Below are positions 1 through 5,415 of a stretch of 5,415 bases of DNA, piece by piece. The DNA is taken from positions 1-5,415 of the forward strand of contig JAKCBU010000108.1 in NCBI GenBank assembly GCA_021839095.1, given 5' to 3'. The stretch comes from Pseudomonadota bacterium. Lineage in GTDB: Bacteria; Pseudomonadota; Gammaproteobacteria; Acidithiobacillales; Acidithiobacillaceae. The translations under genes and the position numbers were made by a program. The notes beneath the pieces are model-generated. The model saw only the letters and a list, made by a program, of their open reading frames with translations. It was not told the origin of the DNA and searched no databases. Positions within the stretch are counted from its first letter, which is position 1, and every line of letters begins with the position of its first letter.

Positions 1-1145
1 GCGGACGTCGCGGCCGGCGAGGGCGCGTTGCACACGTGGAGCATGCGCCGCGTCTGTTTGAACAGGAAATCGTGAATGGCGACCCCGTCCCTGGAAACGG
101 CCTGCGCTCTGATGCCCGTGCGATAAGGCCGTAAATCGTCCACTTCCAAAGAGGCGCAGTATTTGCGGCACTCTGCCAGGTAGGCATGCTTATGCATTGA
201 ACCGCGCAGTTCATGCAACACATGCCGGCGATATTGCAGGATGAGTTTCCAAAAACCCGGATACGCGGCGAAATCGAGCGTGTCCCGAAGATTCATGGAG
301 AGCTTTTGGTAACCCTCTCGGGCGAAGCCAATGACGGCATTCGGCCCCACCGTGACGCTGCCATCAATCATGCGGGTGAGATGAATGCCCAGAAAGGGCA
401 ATGCAGGATCCGGCGCAGGATAAATCAGATGTTTGATGAGGCCGCTTTTTTCCGCGGGAAGCTGAAAATACTCTCCGCGGAAGGGAACGATGCGAAAATC
501 AACCTGCAAACCGGCGAGTGTGGCCAGTCGATCCGATTGCAGTCCGGCACAGACGATAAGTTTCTTGGCCCGCCAGGAATTTCCACCCGCCCCAATCTCG
601 ACATGCGAATCCTTTTCCAGAAGATGATCGACCGCCGTGTGATAGTGAACTTCTCCGCCTGCCCCCATGACGAGGTCGGCCATCTTGCGGCACATCGCCG
701 CGAAGTCGGTGATGGCGGTGGCCGGACTGTACAGCGCGGCCACCCCGCGGATATGCGGTTCCCTGCGGTTCAATTCCTCCCCATCCATGCGCTCGAGCAT
801 CAGGCCGTTGGCGCGCGCCCGCGCATACAGGGCATCGATGCGTTCACGCTCCATAGCATTGGTAGCCACGATGAGCTTGCCGCACGCTTCAAAGGGCAGG
901 GCGTGATCGCGGCAGAAGGCCGTGCTGGCCTCCAAGCCATCACGACACAATTGTGCCTTCAGGCTTCCGGGCGCGTAGTAGATACCCGCATGAATGACGC
1001 CACTGTTATGTCCGGTTTGGTGCACTCCCGGGCCGCTTTCTTTTTCAAGGAGGAGCAGATTTGCGTCAGGATACTGTCGAAGTAGTTGCCGCGCCGTCGC
1101 AAATCCGACGATACCGCCGCCAATCACGCAAAAATCGTAATCCAT
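1..1145 (-). CDS. lhgO: L-2-hydroxyglutarate oxidase/dehydrogenase, FAD-dependent (3' end cut by window edge)
   Basis: Translating the minus strand from the ATG at 1145-1143 gives 381 uninterrupted codons running off the left edge. The N-terminus holds the Rossmann FAD-binding motif VIGGGIVG (residues 7-14) and an acidic residue ending the second strand (LLLEKE, E34). The family-typical stretches HQTGHNSGVIHAGIYY (42-57), PFRGEYFQLP (221-230), HLTRMIDGSVTVGPNA (255-270), GIRAQAV (344-350) and CNAPSPAATS (372-381) match what I recall of E. coli LhgO (YgaF) almost word for word. Known role of the family: oxidation of L-2-hydroxyglutarate to 2-oxoglutarate, with electrons passed from FAD to oxygen or the membrane quinone pool. 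About 20-45 C-terminal residues should lie beyond the edge. A GAGGAA ribosome binding site (1149-1154) sits 3 bases before the ATG. It is the last visible gene of a leftward set with acyltransferase and glycosyltransferase genes, so its physiological substrate here could be a related 2-hydroxy acid; that is inference. Confidence 0.93.
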   Translation of the reverse strand, partial: MDYDFCVIGGGIVGFATARQLLRQYPDANLLLLEKESGPGVHQTGHNSGVIHAGIYYAPGSLKAQLCRDGLEASTAFCRDHALPFEACGKLIVATNAMERERIDALYARARANGLMLERMDGEELNRREPHIRGVAALYSPATAITDFAAMCRKMADLVMGAGGEVHYHTAVDHLLEKDSHVEIGAGGNSWRAKKLIVCAGLQSDRLATLAGLQVDFRIVPFRGEYFQLPAEKSGLIKHLIYPAPDPALPFLGIHLTRMIDGSVTVGPNAVIGFAREGYQKLSMNLRDTLDFAAYPGFWKLILQYRRHVLHELRGSMHKHAYLAECRKYCASLEVDDLRPYRTGIRAQAVSRDGVAIHDFLFKQTRRMLHVCNAPSPAATS

Positions 1146-1256
1146 GGGTTCCTCGTCATGTGTGAACGAACGGCTTGAAATCGCGGGTAATCCCTGCGTT
1201 GAAGCGCGCGGTCATCCGCCGCCCGGTGTGCTCCCCGCCCGGCCTCCGGTGGCCCT

Positions 1257-1889
1257 TTATATCCGCTCCCAGCTTCCACTTTGTGCGCTATAACGTCTGA
1301 TCGCGCGTGCTGGCGCTCCAACGATGACGCAGTAGTCCGGGAATTCTCCCCTGACCACGGAATTGGCACCCACTATGCACTGGGTGCCCAGCACGGTGCC
1401 AGCCAGCAGTTTTGCGCCCGAACCGATAAAACAGTTTTCCCCGATAATTGTTTTTTTCACAATGAGGGGTTGCAACATCACCGGAACGCCAATTTCCTCG
1501 TAAGCGTGGTCGTTGTCTGTTATGGTCACATCGTAGGAAATGATGGTGTGCCGACCAATGACCACTTTATTGGCGCAGCCGATGGTGCCGTTCTGTCCAA
1601 TACCGACGTCATCCTGAATCTCCAATTCCGGCGAAAACCGCTGTCCTCCATGCCAACCCGTCAAGGCTTCGATTCTCGCGCCATGACCAATGTGAACATG
1701 GTTCCCAATGCAAACACATTCAGGATTGGCCAGGTTCAGGGGCGAACAGAGCAGCGATCCATCTCCGAAGCACTTAAAGAATCTTCTATAGTAGATTCTG
1801 CCCATCAGGAGGTAGTAATGTCTCCTCAACTTACCCTGTTTCGCCCATAGTGGCGCCCTTAAAAAGTCCATGATTTTTTTGTAGACCAT
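1257..1889 (-). CDS. Hexapeptide-repeat (left-handed beta-helix) O-acyltransferase, probably polysaccharide acetyltransferase
   Basis: The 210-residue product has a basic, aromatic N-terminal part (1-45) followed by imperfect hexapeptide repeats, the signature of left-handed beta-helix acyltransferases (LacA/NodL/WbbJ type, usually trimeric and acetyl-CoA dependent). Examples are IGNHVHIGHGARIE (61-74), VGIGQNGTIG (95-104) and IIGENCFIGSGAKLLAGTVLG (148-168, read as repeats). ITDNDHAY (123-130) carries the likely catalytic His128. The C-terminal VGANSVVRG and VIVGAPARAIRR (188-199) are typical of the family's closing coil. Length fits the family. The ATG at 1889 is chosen because an AAGGGGGG ribosome binding site lies 6 bases upstream; Met7 is a weaker alternative. 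It lies about 97 bases after the glycosyltransferase on the same strand, which suggests that it decorates a sugar of a surface glycan. The acyl group and acceptor cannot be told from sequence. The coding strand holds two A7 tracts, at codons 3-6 and within V-K-K-T (144-147). Confidence 0.9.
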   Translation of the reverse strand: MVYKKIMDFLRAPLWAKQGKLRRHYYLLMGRIYYRRFFKCFGDGSLLCSPLNLANPECVCIGNHVHIGHGARIEALTGWHGGQRFSPELEIQDDVGIGQNGTIGCANKVVIGRHTIISYDVTITDNDHAYEEIGVPVMLQPLIVKKTIIGENCFIGSGAKLLAGTVLGTQCIVGANSVVRGEFPDYCVIVGAPARAIRRYSAQSGSWERI

Positions 1890-1982
1890 GCCCCACCCCC
1901 CTTCTGCCAGAGATTTTTATATCTTTCCCGCGGCGATGATCGGAACGGTTTTTGACGAAGCGCCGGAATTAAGACGCGACTT

Positions 1983-2981
1983 TCACCGTTTTCTTAGAAA
2001 AGGCAACGCCATTTTTAGGGTGATGCCGGTCAGGTGGGAAGGCAGGCATGCAAGCAGGTATGCCATGAGACAACGCAAGTTTTCGGTCAGGCGAAAGGCC
2101 TCCATGGCGACGCCCCGAGCCGCGGCATTGTCGCCCAGCAGCAGGTGACATTTTGCCACGGACAGGCTGGACTTGACGAGTTTTTTCTGGATAAGGCGTT
2201 TTTTTTCCGGAAAGGATTGGTGCGTCAAGAAATAACCGAGTATAAACATGAGGTTTTCATTTTGCTTCAAGGTTCCTGAAGAGGACGCAGAACCTCCATG
2301 TACCCGGTAGGACATCAACCTCGCGGGCACGTAGTAACATTCGAATGCGGATTTGCAATGCAGGAAGGACATCCACCAGTCGTATGCATAGCCCACCTCC
2401 TCATATATTTCGTCCAGATCTATGGACCCCGCCCTGAACACTCGTCCGGAGGGTGCCGGTATTACCTGGTTGAAAAGGGCGCCCACCCGGTCAATGAGCA
2501 CCCCCTCGGTTAAATGCGCTCGTCCCCATGCTTTCGAGTTGTAATCGGATACCGCCATATTCTCCGTACCATCCGCATCGATGATTGTGTGGTCACAAAA
2601 CACGAGACCAACGTGCTCGTCCCGCTCCATGGGGAGAATGAGGGTTTCCAGAAATTTGGCATCTATTACATCATCATCATGGATGTTTGCAATGTATTTA
2701 CCTTGGGCCAGCCGCATGCCGAGCTTGGCGTTCGACACCATCGGGAGGGTGATTTCATTGCCGATGTAACGAATGCGTTCGTCGTTGAACTCCGTACACA
2801 TCCGGGCGATTTCCGGCGAGTTGGAGTTGTCCGCAACGATCAGTTCAAAGTCGCTCATGGTCTGTTCGAGAACCGAGGCCATGGTGATCCTTAAATACTC
2901 GGGTCGTTTGTACGCCATCAATACGACGGAAACCAGAGGACTCTTGTGCAAACCCTCAAGCCGAACGTGAACACCTTCCAT
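1983..2981 (-). CDS. Family 2 glycosyltransferase (GT-A fold), surface polysaccharide biosynthesis
   Basis: The 332-residue product opens its GT2 domain with PLVSVVLMAYKRPEYL (15-30), the nucleotide-sugar-binding first strand, followed by SVLEQTMSDFELIVADNS (36-53). The metal/nucleotide-sulfate-free DXD signature is seen as HDDD (101-104) after GKYIANI. A YRVHGGSAS motif (225-233) matches the YRxH element commonly found near the end of such catalytic domains. Residues 260-332 form a helical tail rich in Ala, Leu and basic residues, with no clear membrane span. Known for the family: transfer of a sugar from a nucleotide-sugar to a growing glycan at the cytoplasmic face of the inner membrane; donor and acceptor are not predictable here. 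The ATG at 2981 has AGGA six bases upstream. It is the first gene of the leftward set and is followed by the acyltransferase, which fits an LPS or exopolysaccharide role. The gene looks more AT-rich than argC and holds an A8 tract at codons 259-261. Confidence 0.92.
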   Translation of the reverse strand: MEGVHVRLEGLHKSPLVSVVLMAYKRPEYLRITMASVLEQTMSDFELIVADNSNSPEIARMCTEFNDERIRYIGNEITLPMVSNAKLGMRLAQGKYIANIHDDDVIDAKFLETLILPMERDEHVGLVFCDHTIIDADGTENMAVSDYNSKAWGRAHLTEGVLIDRVGALFNQVIPAPSGRVFRAGSIDLDEIYEEVGYAYDWWMSFLHCKSAFECYYVPARLMSYRVHGGSASSSGTLKQNENLMFILGYFLTHQSFPEKKRLIQKKLVKSSLSVAKCHLLLGDNAAARGVAMEAFRLTENLRCLMAYLLACLPSHLTGITLKMALPFLRKR

Positions 2982-3286
2982 GAGAGATCCTAATGAGCTT
3001 CAGTGTTTCAATGGCGCGCAAACGTCGAGGATTTCAGGGTCGCTGCCGGACCAGCCAAGCCGGCGTGTGCTTCGCGCCCGGTGTCCGGAATCCCGACGGC
3101 AACCCAGACGCGGCGAGTCACCAGTAACCCAAAGCATAAAATAAACCCGTCTGAAGCGCCACCGAATTTCGTGTATTGCCGTGGGCCGGTGCGCAAATCC
3201 CGATGTGTGCATGGGCACGTTGGAGAAACGCTGGACGTTGGCGGTGCGCGCGGCCTGCTTTTGCCGCCTGCGAACGCGCCAACGCC
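2982..3286. other. Intergenic region between divergent transcription units; no credible gene
   Basis: No reading frame on either strand here gives a protein resembling a known family, and those that are open lack a convincing ribosome binding site and have shadow-like composition rich in Arg, Pro and Ser. The stretch must hold the start of leftward transcription for the glycosyltransferase set unless that is driven from elsewhere. The only AT-rich patch is 3131-3146; on the minus strand it reads TATTTTATGCT and could serve as a -10 region, but I find no good -35 hexamer at the right distance. The right end carries the inverted repeat described separately. Confidence 0.6.
3236..3284. repeat. 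Inverted repeat CGTTGGCG / CGCCAACG abutting the rplM promoter
   Basis: The arms at 3236-3243 and 3277-3284 are perfect 8-base complements around a 33-base interior. The interior holds a second inverted pair, GCGGC (3250-3254) and GCCGC (3263-3267), around an 8-base loop. The right arm ends two bases before the -35 hexamer of the rplM promoter. A further direct copy of ACGTTGG lies at 3217-3223, besides the one in the left arm (3235-3241). There is no T-run on either side, so it is not an intrinsic terminator. It may be a regulator binding site or a chance structure in GC-rich DNA. Confidence 0.4.
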
Positions 3287-3315
3287 TTGACATCCGCCCC
3301 TGTCACCGCTATTCT
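3287..3315 (+). promoter_or_regulatory. Sigma70-type promoter of rplM-rpsI
   Basis: A perfect TTGACA -35 hexamer (3287-3292) is followed after exactly 17 bases by TATTCT (3310-3315), four of six matches to the -10 consensus. The bases after the -10 (TCCGCCCC, 3316-3323) form a GC-rich discriminator of the kind known in ribosomal promoters subject to ppGpp control. Transcription would start near 3322-3324 and give a leader of about 30 bases before rplM. The position, directly upstream of a ribosomal protein operon, supports the call. Confidence 0.75.
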
Positions 3316-3334
3316 TCCGCCCCTTATTGAAAAA

Positions 3335-3347
3335 CCCGGAGCGGGAG
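3335..3347 (+). promoter_or_regulatory. rplM ribosome binding site within a small leader hairpin
   Basis: GGGAG (3343-3347) lies 7 bases before the ATG at 3355 and is the likely Shine-Dalgarno sequence; GGAG at 3338-3341 is a more distant alternative. CCCG (3335-3338) can pair with CGGG (3342-3345) across a three-base loop, covering part of GGGAG. This site favours the ATG at 3355 over the GTG at 3352, as does the standard L13 N-terminus. Confidence 0.5.
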
Positions 3348-3354
3348 TCGTGTG

Positions 3355-3783
3355 ATGAAGACCTATTCTGCCAAGTCTCATGAAGTGCAGGGGGACTGGT
3401 TCGTGGTGGATGCCACCGATAAAGTCCTGGGCCGCCTCTCTTCAGAGTTGGCCAGGCGTCTGCGTGGCAAGCATAAGCCCGAGTACACGCCCCATGCCGA
3501 TACCGGCGATTATCTGGTCGTCATCAATGCCGACAAGATCACGGTCACCGGCAACAAGGCCAAGGATAAAATATATTATCATCACACCGGCTACGTCGGC
3601 AATCTGAAGCGTGCCTCCTTCGAGAAGATGATGGAGACGCACCCGGAACGGATCATCGAACTCGCGGTCAAGGGCATGCTGCCCAAGAATCCCCTGGGTC
3701 GGGCGATGTTCAAGAAGCTCAAGGTCTATACTGGTTCCGAGCATCCCCATTCGGCGCAGCAGCCACAACCCCTGAACGTTTAA
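3355..3783 (+). CDS. rplM: 50S ribosomal protein L13
   Basis: The 142-residue product is the same length as E. coli L13 and follows it closely throughout: MKTYSAK at the start, [20 protein letters not shown] (14-33), [20 protein letters not shown] (34-53), [16 protein letters not shown] (64-79), and the family hallmark [13 protein letters not shown] (104-116), ending [19 protein letters not shown]13 is an early-assembly protein that binds 23S rRNA in the large subunit; in E. coli it also represses translation of its own rplM-rpsI mRNA. A GTG immediately before the ATG would add one Met but does not fit the family start. It is the first gene of the operon with rpsI 12 bases downstream, driven by the promoter at 3287-3315. 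Confidence 0.98.
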   Translation: MKTYSAKSHEVQGDWFVVDATDKVLGRLSSELARRLRGKHKPEYTPHADTGDYLVVINADKITVTGNKAKDKIYYHHTGYVGNLKRASFEKMMETHPERIIELAVKGMLPKNPLGRAMFKKLKVYTGSEHPHSAQQPQPLNV

Positions 3784-3795
3784 GGCGAAGACTCC

Positions 3796-4182
3796 ATGGA
3801 ACAATATTACGGTACCGGTCGGCGTAAAAGTGCAACAGCCCGCGTGTACTTGCGTCGGGGCTCAGGCAAGATCGTCATCAACAAGCGCACCCTGGAAGAC
3901 TACTTTGGTCGTGAGACTTCGCGCATGGTGGTCATGCAGCCCCTGGAGCTGACGGGTCATGGCGGCCAGTTCGACATTCTGGTCAATGTCAGTGGCGGAG
4001 GGGCCAGTGGTCAGGCCGGTGCGATCCGCCATGGTATCACCCGCGCCCTCATGGTCTATGATGAAACCCTGCGGCGGCCGTTGCGCAGCGCTGGCTTCGT
4101 CACCCGTGACGCCCGCGAAGTGGAGCGCAAGAAGGTCGGCAAGCATAAGGCCCGGCGGAGCCACCAGTTCTCCAAGCGTTAG
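3796..4182 (+). CDS. rpsI: 30S ribosomal protein S9
   Basis: The 128-residue product (E. coli S9 has 130) begins [20 protein letters not shown] and carries [17 protein letters not shown] (24-40), the very conserved [15 protein letters not shown] (71-85), [16 protein letters not shown] (100-115) and the basic tail ending QFSKR (124-128). The tail of S9 reaches into the small-subunit head and its last Arg contacts P-site tRNA. Here the usual Arg-x-Pro-Gln before the end reads Arg-Ser-His-Gln, a slight departure from E. coli. A purine-rich AAGGCGAAG (3782-3790) overlapping the rplM stop serves as ribosome binding site, so translation of the two genes is probably coupled. An intrinsic terminator follows 27 bases after the stop. 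Confidence 0.98.
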   Translation: MEQYYGTGRRKSATARVYLRRGSGKIVINKRTLEDYFGRETSRMVVMQPLELTGHGGQFDILVNVSGGGASGQAGAIRHGITRALMVYDETLRRPLRSAGFVTRDAREVERKKVGKHKARRSHQFSKR

Positions 4183-4209
4183 TCGCGCACGTTTCGGATT
4201 GGAAAGCAG

Positions 4210-4230
4210 GCCGCCCTCGGGCGGCTTTTT
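4210..4230 (+). terminator. Intrinsic (Rho-independent) terminator after rpsI
   Basis: GCCGCC (4210-4215) and GGCGGC (4220-4225) form a perfect 6-base GC stem around the loop CTCG, and five T residues (4226-4230) follow directly. It lies 27 bases after the rpsI stop and 30 bases before the argC start, so it should end or reduce ribosomal operon transcription before argC. Confidence 0.88.
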
Positions 4231-4250
4231 CCGTTACGGCTGATAATTAT

Positions 4251-4256
4251 GGAGGA
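4251..4256 (+). promoter_or_regulatory. argC ribosome binding site (decides the start)
   Basis: GGAGGA is a near-perfect Shine-Dalgarno sequence 4 bases before the ATG at 4261. It overlaps the G of an in-frame upstream ATG at 4249, which has no binding site of its own, so the 4261 start is the right one. Confidence 0.85.
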
Positions 4257-4260
4257 ACGT

Positions 4261-5295
4261 ATGATTCGCGCGGGTATTGTCGGTGGTACGGGTTATACCG
4301 GGGTGGAGTTGCTCCGTTTGCTGCTGCCGCACCCGGAGGTCGAGGTGGCGGTCATTACGTCCCGCGCCGAAGCCGGGCAGCGCGTGGATGCGCATTTCCC
4401 CAATCTGCGTGGTTATGGTGATCTTTGCTACACCCCTCCGGATCTTGCGGAGCTGGATACGCTCGATGTGGTGTTTTTCGCGACGCCCCATGGGGTGGCC
4501 ATGGATCATGCCCCGGGGCTCTTGGCCAAAGGGGTGCGAGTCATTGACTTGGGAGCCGATTTTCGCTTGGCCGACGCCGGGCTTTTTGCCCGGTGGTACG
4601 GTATGGCGCATCGCGCGCCAGAGGCTCTAGCCGAGGCCCGGTACGGCTTGCCGGAATACTACCGGAAGCAGGTTGGGGAAGCGCGACTGGTGGCCAACCC
4701 GGGCTGTTACCCGACGGCGGTCATTCTCGGCTTTGCTCCGCTTCTGGCGGAAGGCTTGCTGGAAGACGGTGGGCTGATCGCGGACTGTAAGTCGGGTGTC
4801 AGTGGCGCAGGCCGCGCTGCCCGGGTTGACCTCATCCTTCCCGAGGTGGCGGACAGCGTCAATGCCTACGGGGTGAGCGGCCACCGGCACCGGCCAGAAA
4901 TAGAGGCGGTGCTTTCCGATATCCGTGGTAGCGGACTGGAGTTGCAGTTCACGCCGCACCTTATGCCCATGATCCGCGGTATCCATGCCACCCTCTACGG
5001 TCAACTGCGTCGACCCCTGAGTGACGCGGCATTGCAGGATCTCTTCGCACGTCGCTATGCCGGCGAGCCCTTTGTGGATGTGATGCCCTTCGGCAGTCAT
5101 CCCGCCACCCGTTCCGTGCGGGGCGCCAACGTCTGCCGCATAGCCTTGCATCAGCCGCGGCCAGGGCGGGTGGTTATTCTCTCGGTCATCGATAATCTGG
5201 TGAAAGGGGCTGCTGGGCAGGCTGTGCAAAACATGAACCGCATGTGCTCGCTACCGGAGGAGATGGGGCTGGCGCATATTGCGTTATTGCCATGA
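4261..5295 (+). CDS. argC: N-acetyl-gamma-glutamyl-phosphate reductase
   Basis: The 344-residue product catalyses the NADPH-dependent reduction of N-acetylglutamyl 5-phosphate to N-acetylglutamate 5-semialdehyde, the third step of arginine (ornithine) biosynthesis in the cytoplasm. It starts [20 protein letters not shown], with the dinucleotide-binding GGTGYTG at residues 8-14. The active-site motif ANPGCYPTA (145-153) places the catalytic Cys at 149. [10 protein letters not shown] (176-185), [10 protein letters not shown] (206-215, with the candidate catalytic His208/His210), [11 protein letters not shown] (231-241) and the C-terminal [16 protein letters not shown] (311-326) are family hallmarks. 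Length matches the single-domain ArgC type of about 340 residues. The start at 4261 is set by the GGAGGA site and by the conserved N-terminus. It follows rpsI, but a terminator stands between them, so it may need its own promoter or read-through. No frameshift or missing key residue is seen. Confidence 0.98.
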   Translation: MIRAGIVGGTGYTGVELLRLLLPHPEVEVAVITSRAEAGQRVDAHFPNLRGYGDLCYTPPDLAELDTLDVVFFATPHGVAMDHAPGLLAKGVRVIDLGADFRLADAGLFARWYGMAHRAPEALAEARYGLPEYYRKQVGEARLVANPGCYPTAVILGFAPLLAEGLLEDGGLIADCKSGVSGAGRAARVDLILPEVADSVNAYGVSGHRHRPEIEAVLSDIRGSGLELQFTPHLMPMIRGIHATLYGQLRRPLSDAALQDLFARRYAGEPFVDVMPFGSHPATRSVRGANVCRIALHQPRPGRVVILSVIDNLVKGAAGQAVQNMNRMCSLPEEMGLAHIALLP

Positions 5296-5415
5296 AGGGC
5301 CCTCCGTGTGGATCGGCGCGCTGCCGGCCCCTTCTGCCAGGGGCACGGTCTCGTGAGGCGGAGCGACAGTGTAACGCGCTGAAAATAATAGAGATGTCTT
5401 AGAGTCGTACGTAGT
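5296..5415. other. Tail region after argC; no supported gene
   Basis: GCCCC (5327-5331) and GGGGC (5340-5344) can form a 5-base stem with an 8-base loop, but no T-run follows, so I do not call it a terminator. The last 35 bases become AT-rich (from 5381) and include AATAAT (5384-5389), a -10-like hexamer without a matching -35. On the minus strand one frame is open from the right edge to a stop at 5284-5286 (43 codons). It could be the tail of a convergent gene, but a neighbouring frame is equally open, so chance is likely. Confidence 0.35.

Noticed and set aside
213..1085. Plus-strand open frame of 290 codons
   Set aside because: It lies entirely antisense to lhgO, which matches its family over its whole length; the plus-strand peptide resembles nothing and has no ribosome binding site.
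1240..1256. GGCC-TCCGGT-GGCC hairpin after the acyltransferase stop
   Set aside because: The stem is only four bases and no T-run follows in the direction of transcription, so a terminator cannot be supported.
1281..1850. Plus-strand open frame of 189 codons
   Set aside because: It is antisense to the hexapeptide acyltransferase, whose repeat structure is unmistakable; the peptide has no recognisable domain.
1898..1910. Thirteen-base sequence CCCCTTCTGCCAG repeated at 5328-5340
   Set aside because: A 13-base match in a window of this size is not far from chance, and the surroundings show no element ends or other shared sequence.
3000..3293. Open frames of 95-97 codons on both strands in the gap before rplM
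   Set aside because: Overlapping open frames on both strands, Arg/Pro/Ser-rich composition, no ribosome binding site and overlap with the rplM promoter point to chance.
4249..4260. Upstream in-frame ATG for argC
   Set aside because: It overlaps the Shine-Dalgarno sequence for the ATG at 4261 and would add residues not found in the family.
4627..5229. Minus-strand open frame of 200 codons
   Set aside because: It is the shadow of GC-rich argC; argC has all family motifs in frame.
5327..5344. GCCCC/GGGGC stem-loop after argC as a terminator
   Set aside because: The stem is short and not followed by T residues on either strand.

Overview
The window looks like chromosomal DNA from a Gram-negative proteobacterium of moderately high GC. 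The ribosomal pair rplM-rpsI followed directly by argC, and the close resemblance of L13, S9 and ArgC to gamma/betaproteobacterial proteins, suggest something like Acidithiobacillus. That taxonomic guess is inference from gene order and recalled protein sequence; no search was run.

Left part (1-2981, all on the minus strand, read right to left): three genes in the order family-2 glycosyltransferase, hexapeptide-repeat O-acyltransferase, and an LhgO-type FAD-dependent L-2-hydroxyglutarate oxidase whose 3' end is cut by the window edge. The gaps are about 97 and 111 bases and there is no clear terminator between the genes, so they may form one transcription unit. The first two fit a surface-polysaccharide (LPS or exopolysaccharide) module. 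The oxidase is a central-metabolism type enzyme and is the odd member. The two glycan genes look visibly more AT-rich than argC and contain coding-strand A tracts of 7-8 bases.

Middle (2982-3354): a gap of about 370 bases without a credible gene. It separates the leftward genes from the rightward ribosomal operon. It holds a good sigma70-type promoter for rplM (TTGACA, 17-base spacer, TATTCT, GC-rich discriminator), an 8-base inverted repeat ending two bases before the -35 box, and a small hairpin overlapping the rplM ribosome binding site.

Right part (3355-5295, plus strand): rplM (L13) and rpsI (S9) 12 bases apart, then a strong intrinsic terminator, then argC (N-acetyl-gamma-glutamyl-phosphate reductase, arginine biosynthesis) starting 30 bases after the terminator's T-run. 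The last 120 bases hold no gene I can support.

I see no CRISPR array, tRNA, rRNA or transposase, and no clearly new system. The points most worth a second look are the oxidase linked to glycan genes, the homopolymer tracts in those genes, the inverted repeat at the rplM promoter, and the unexplained source of argC transcription.
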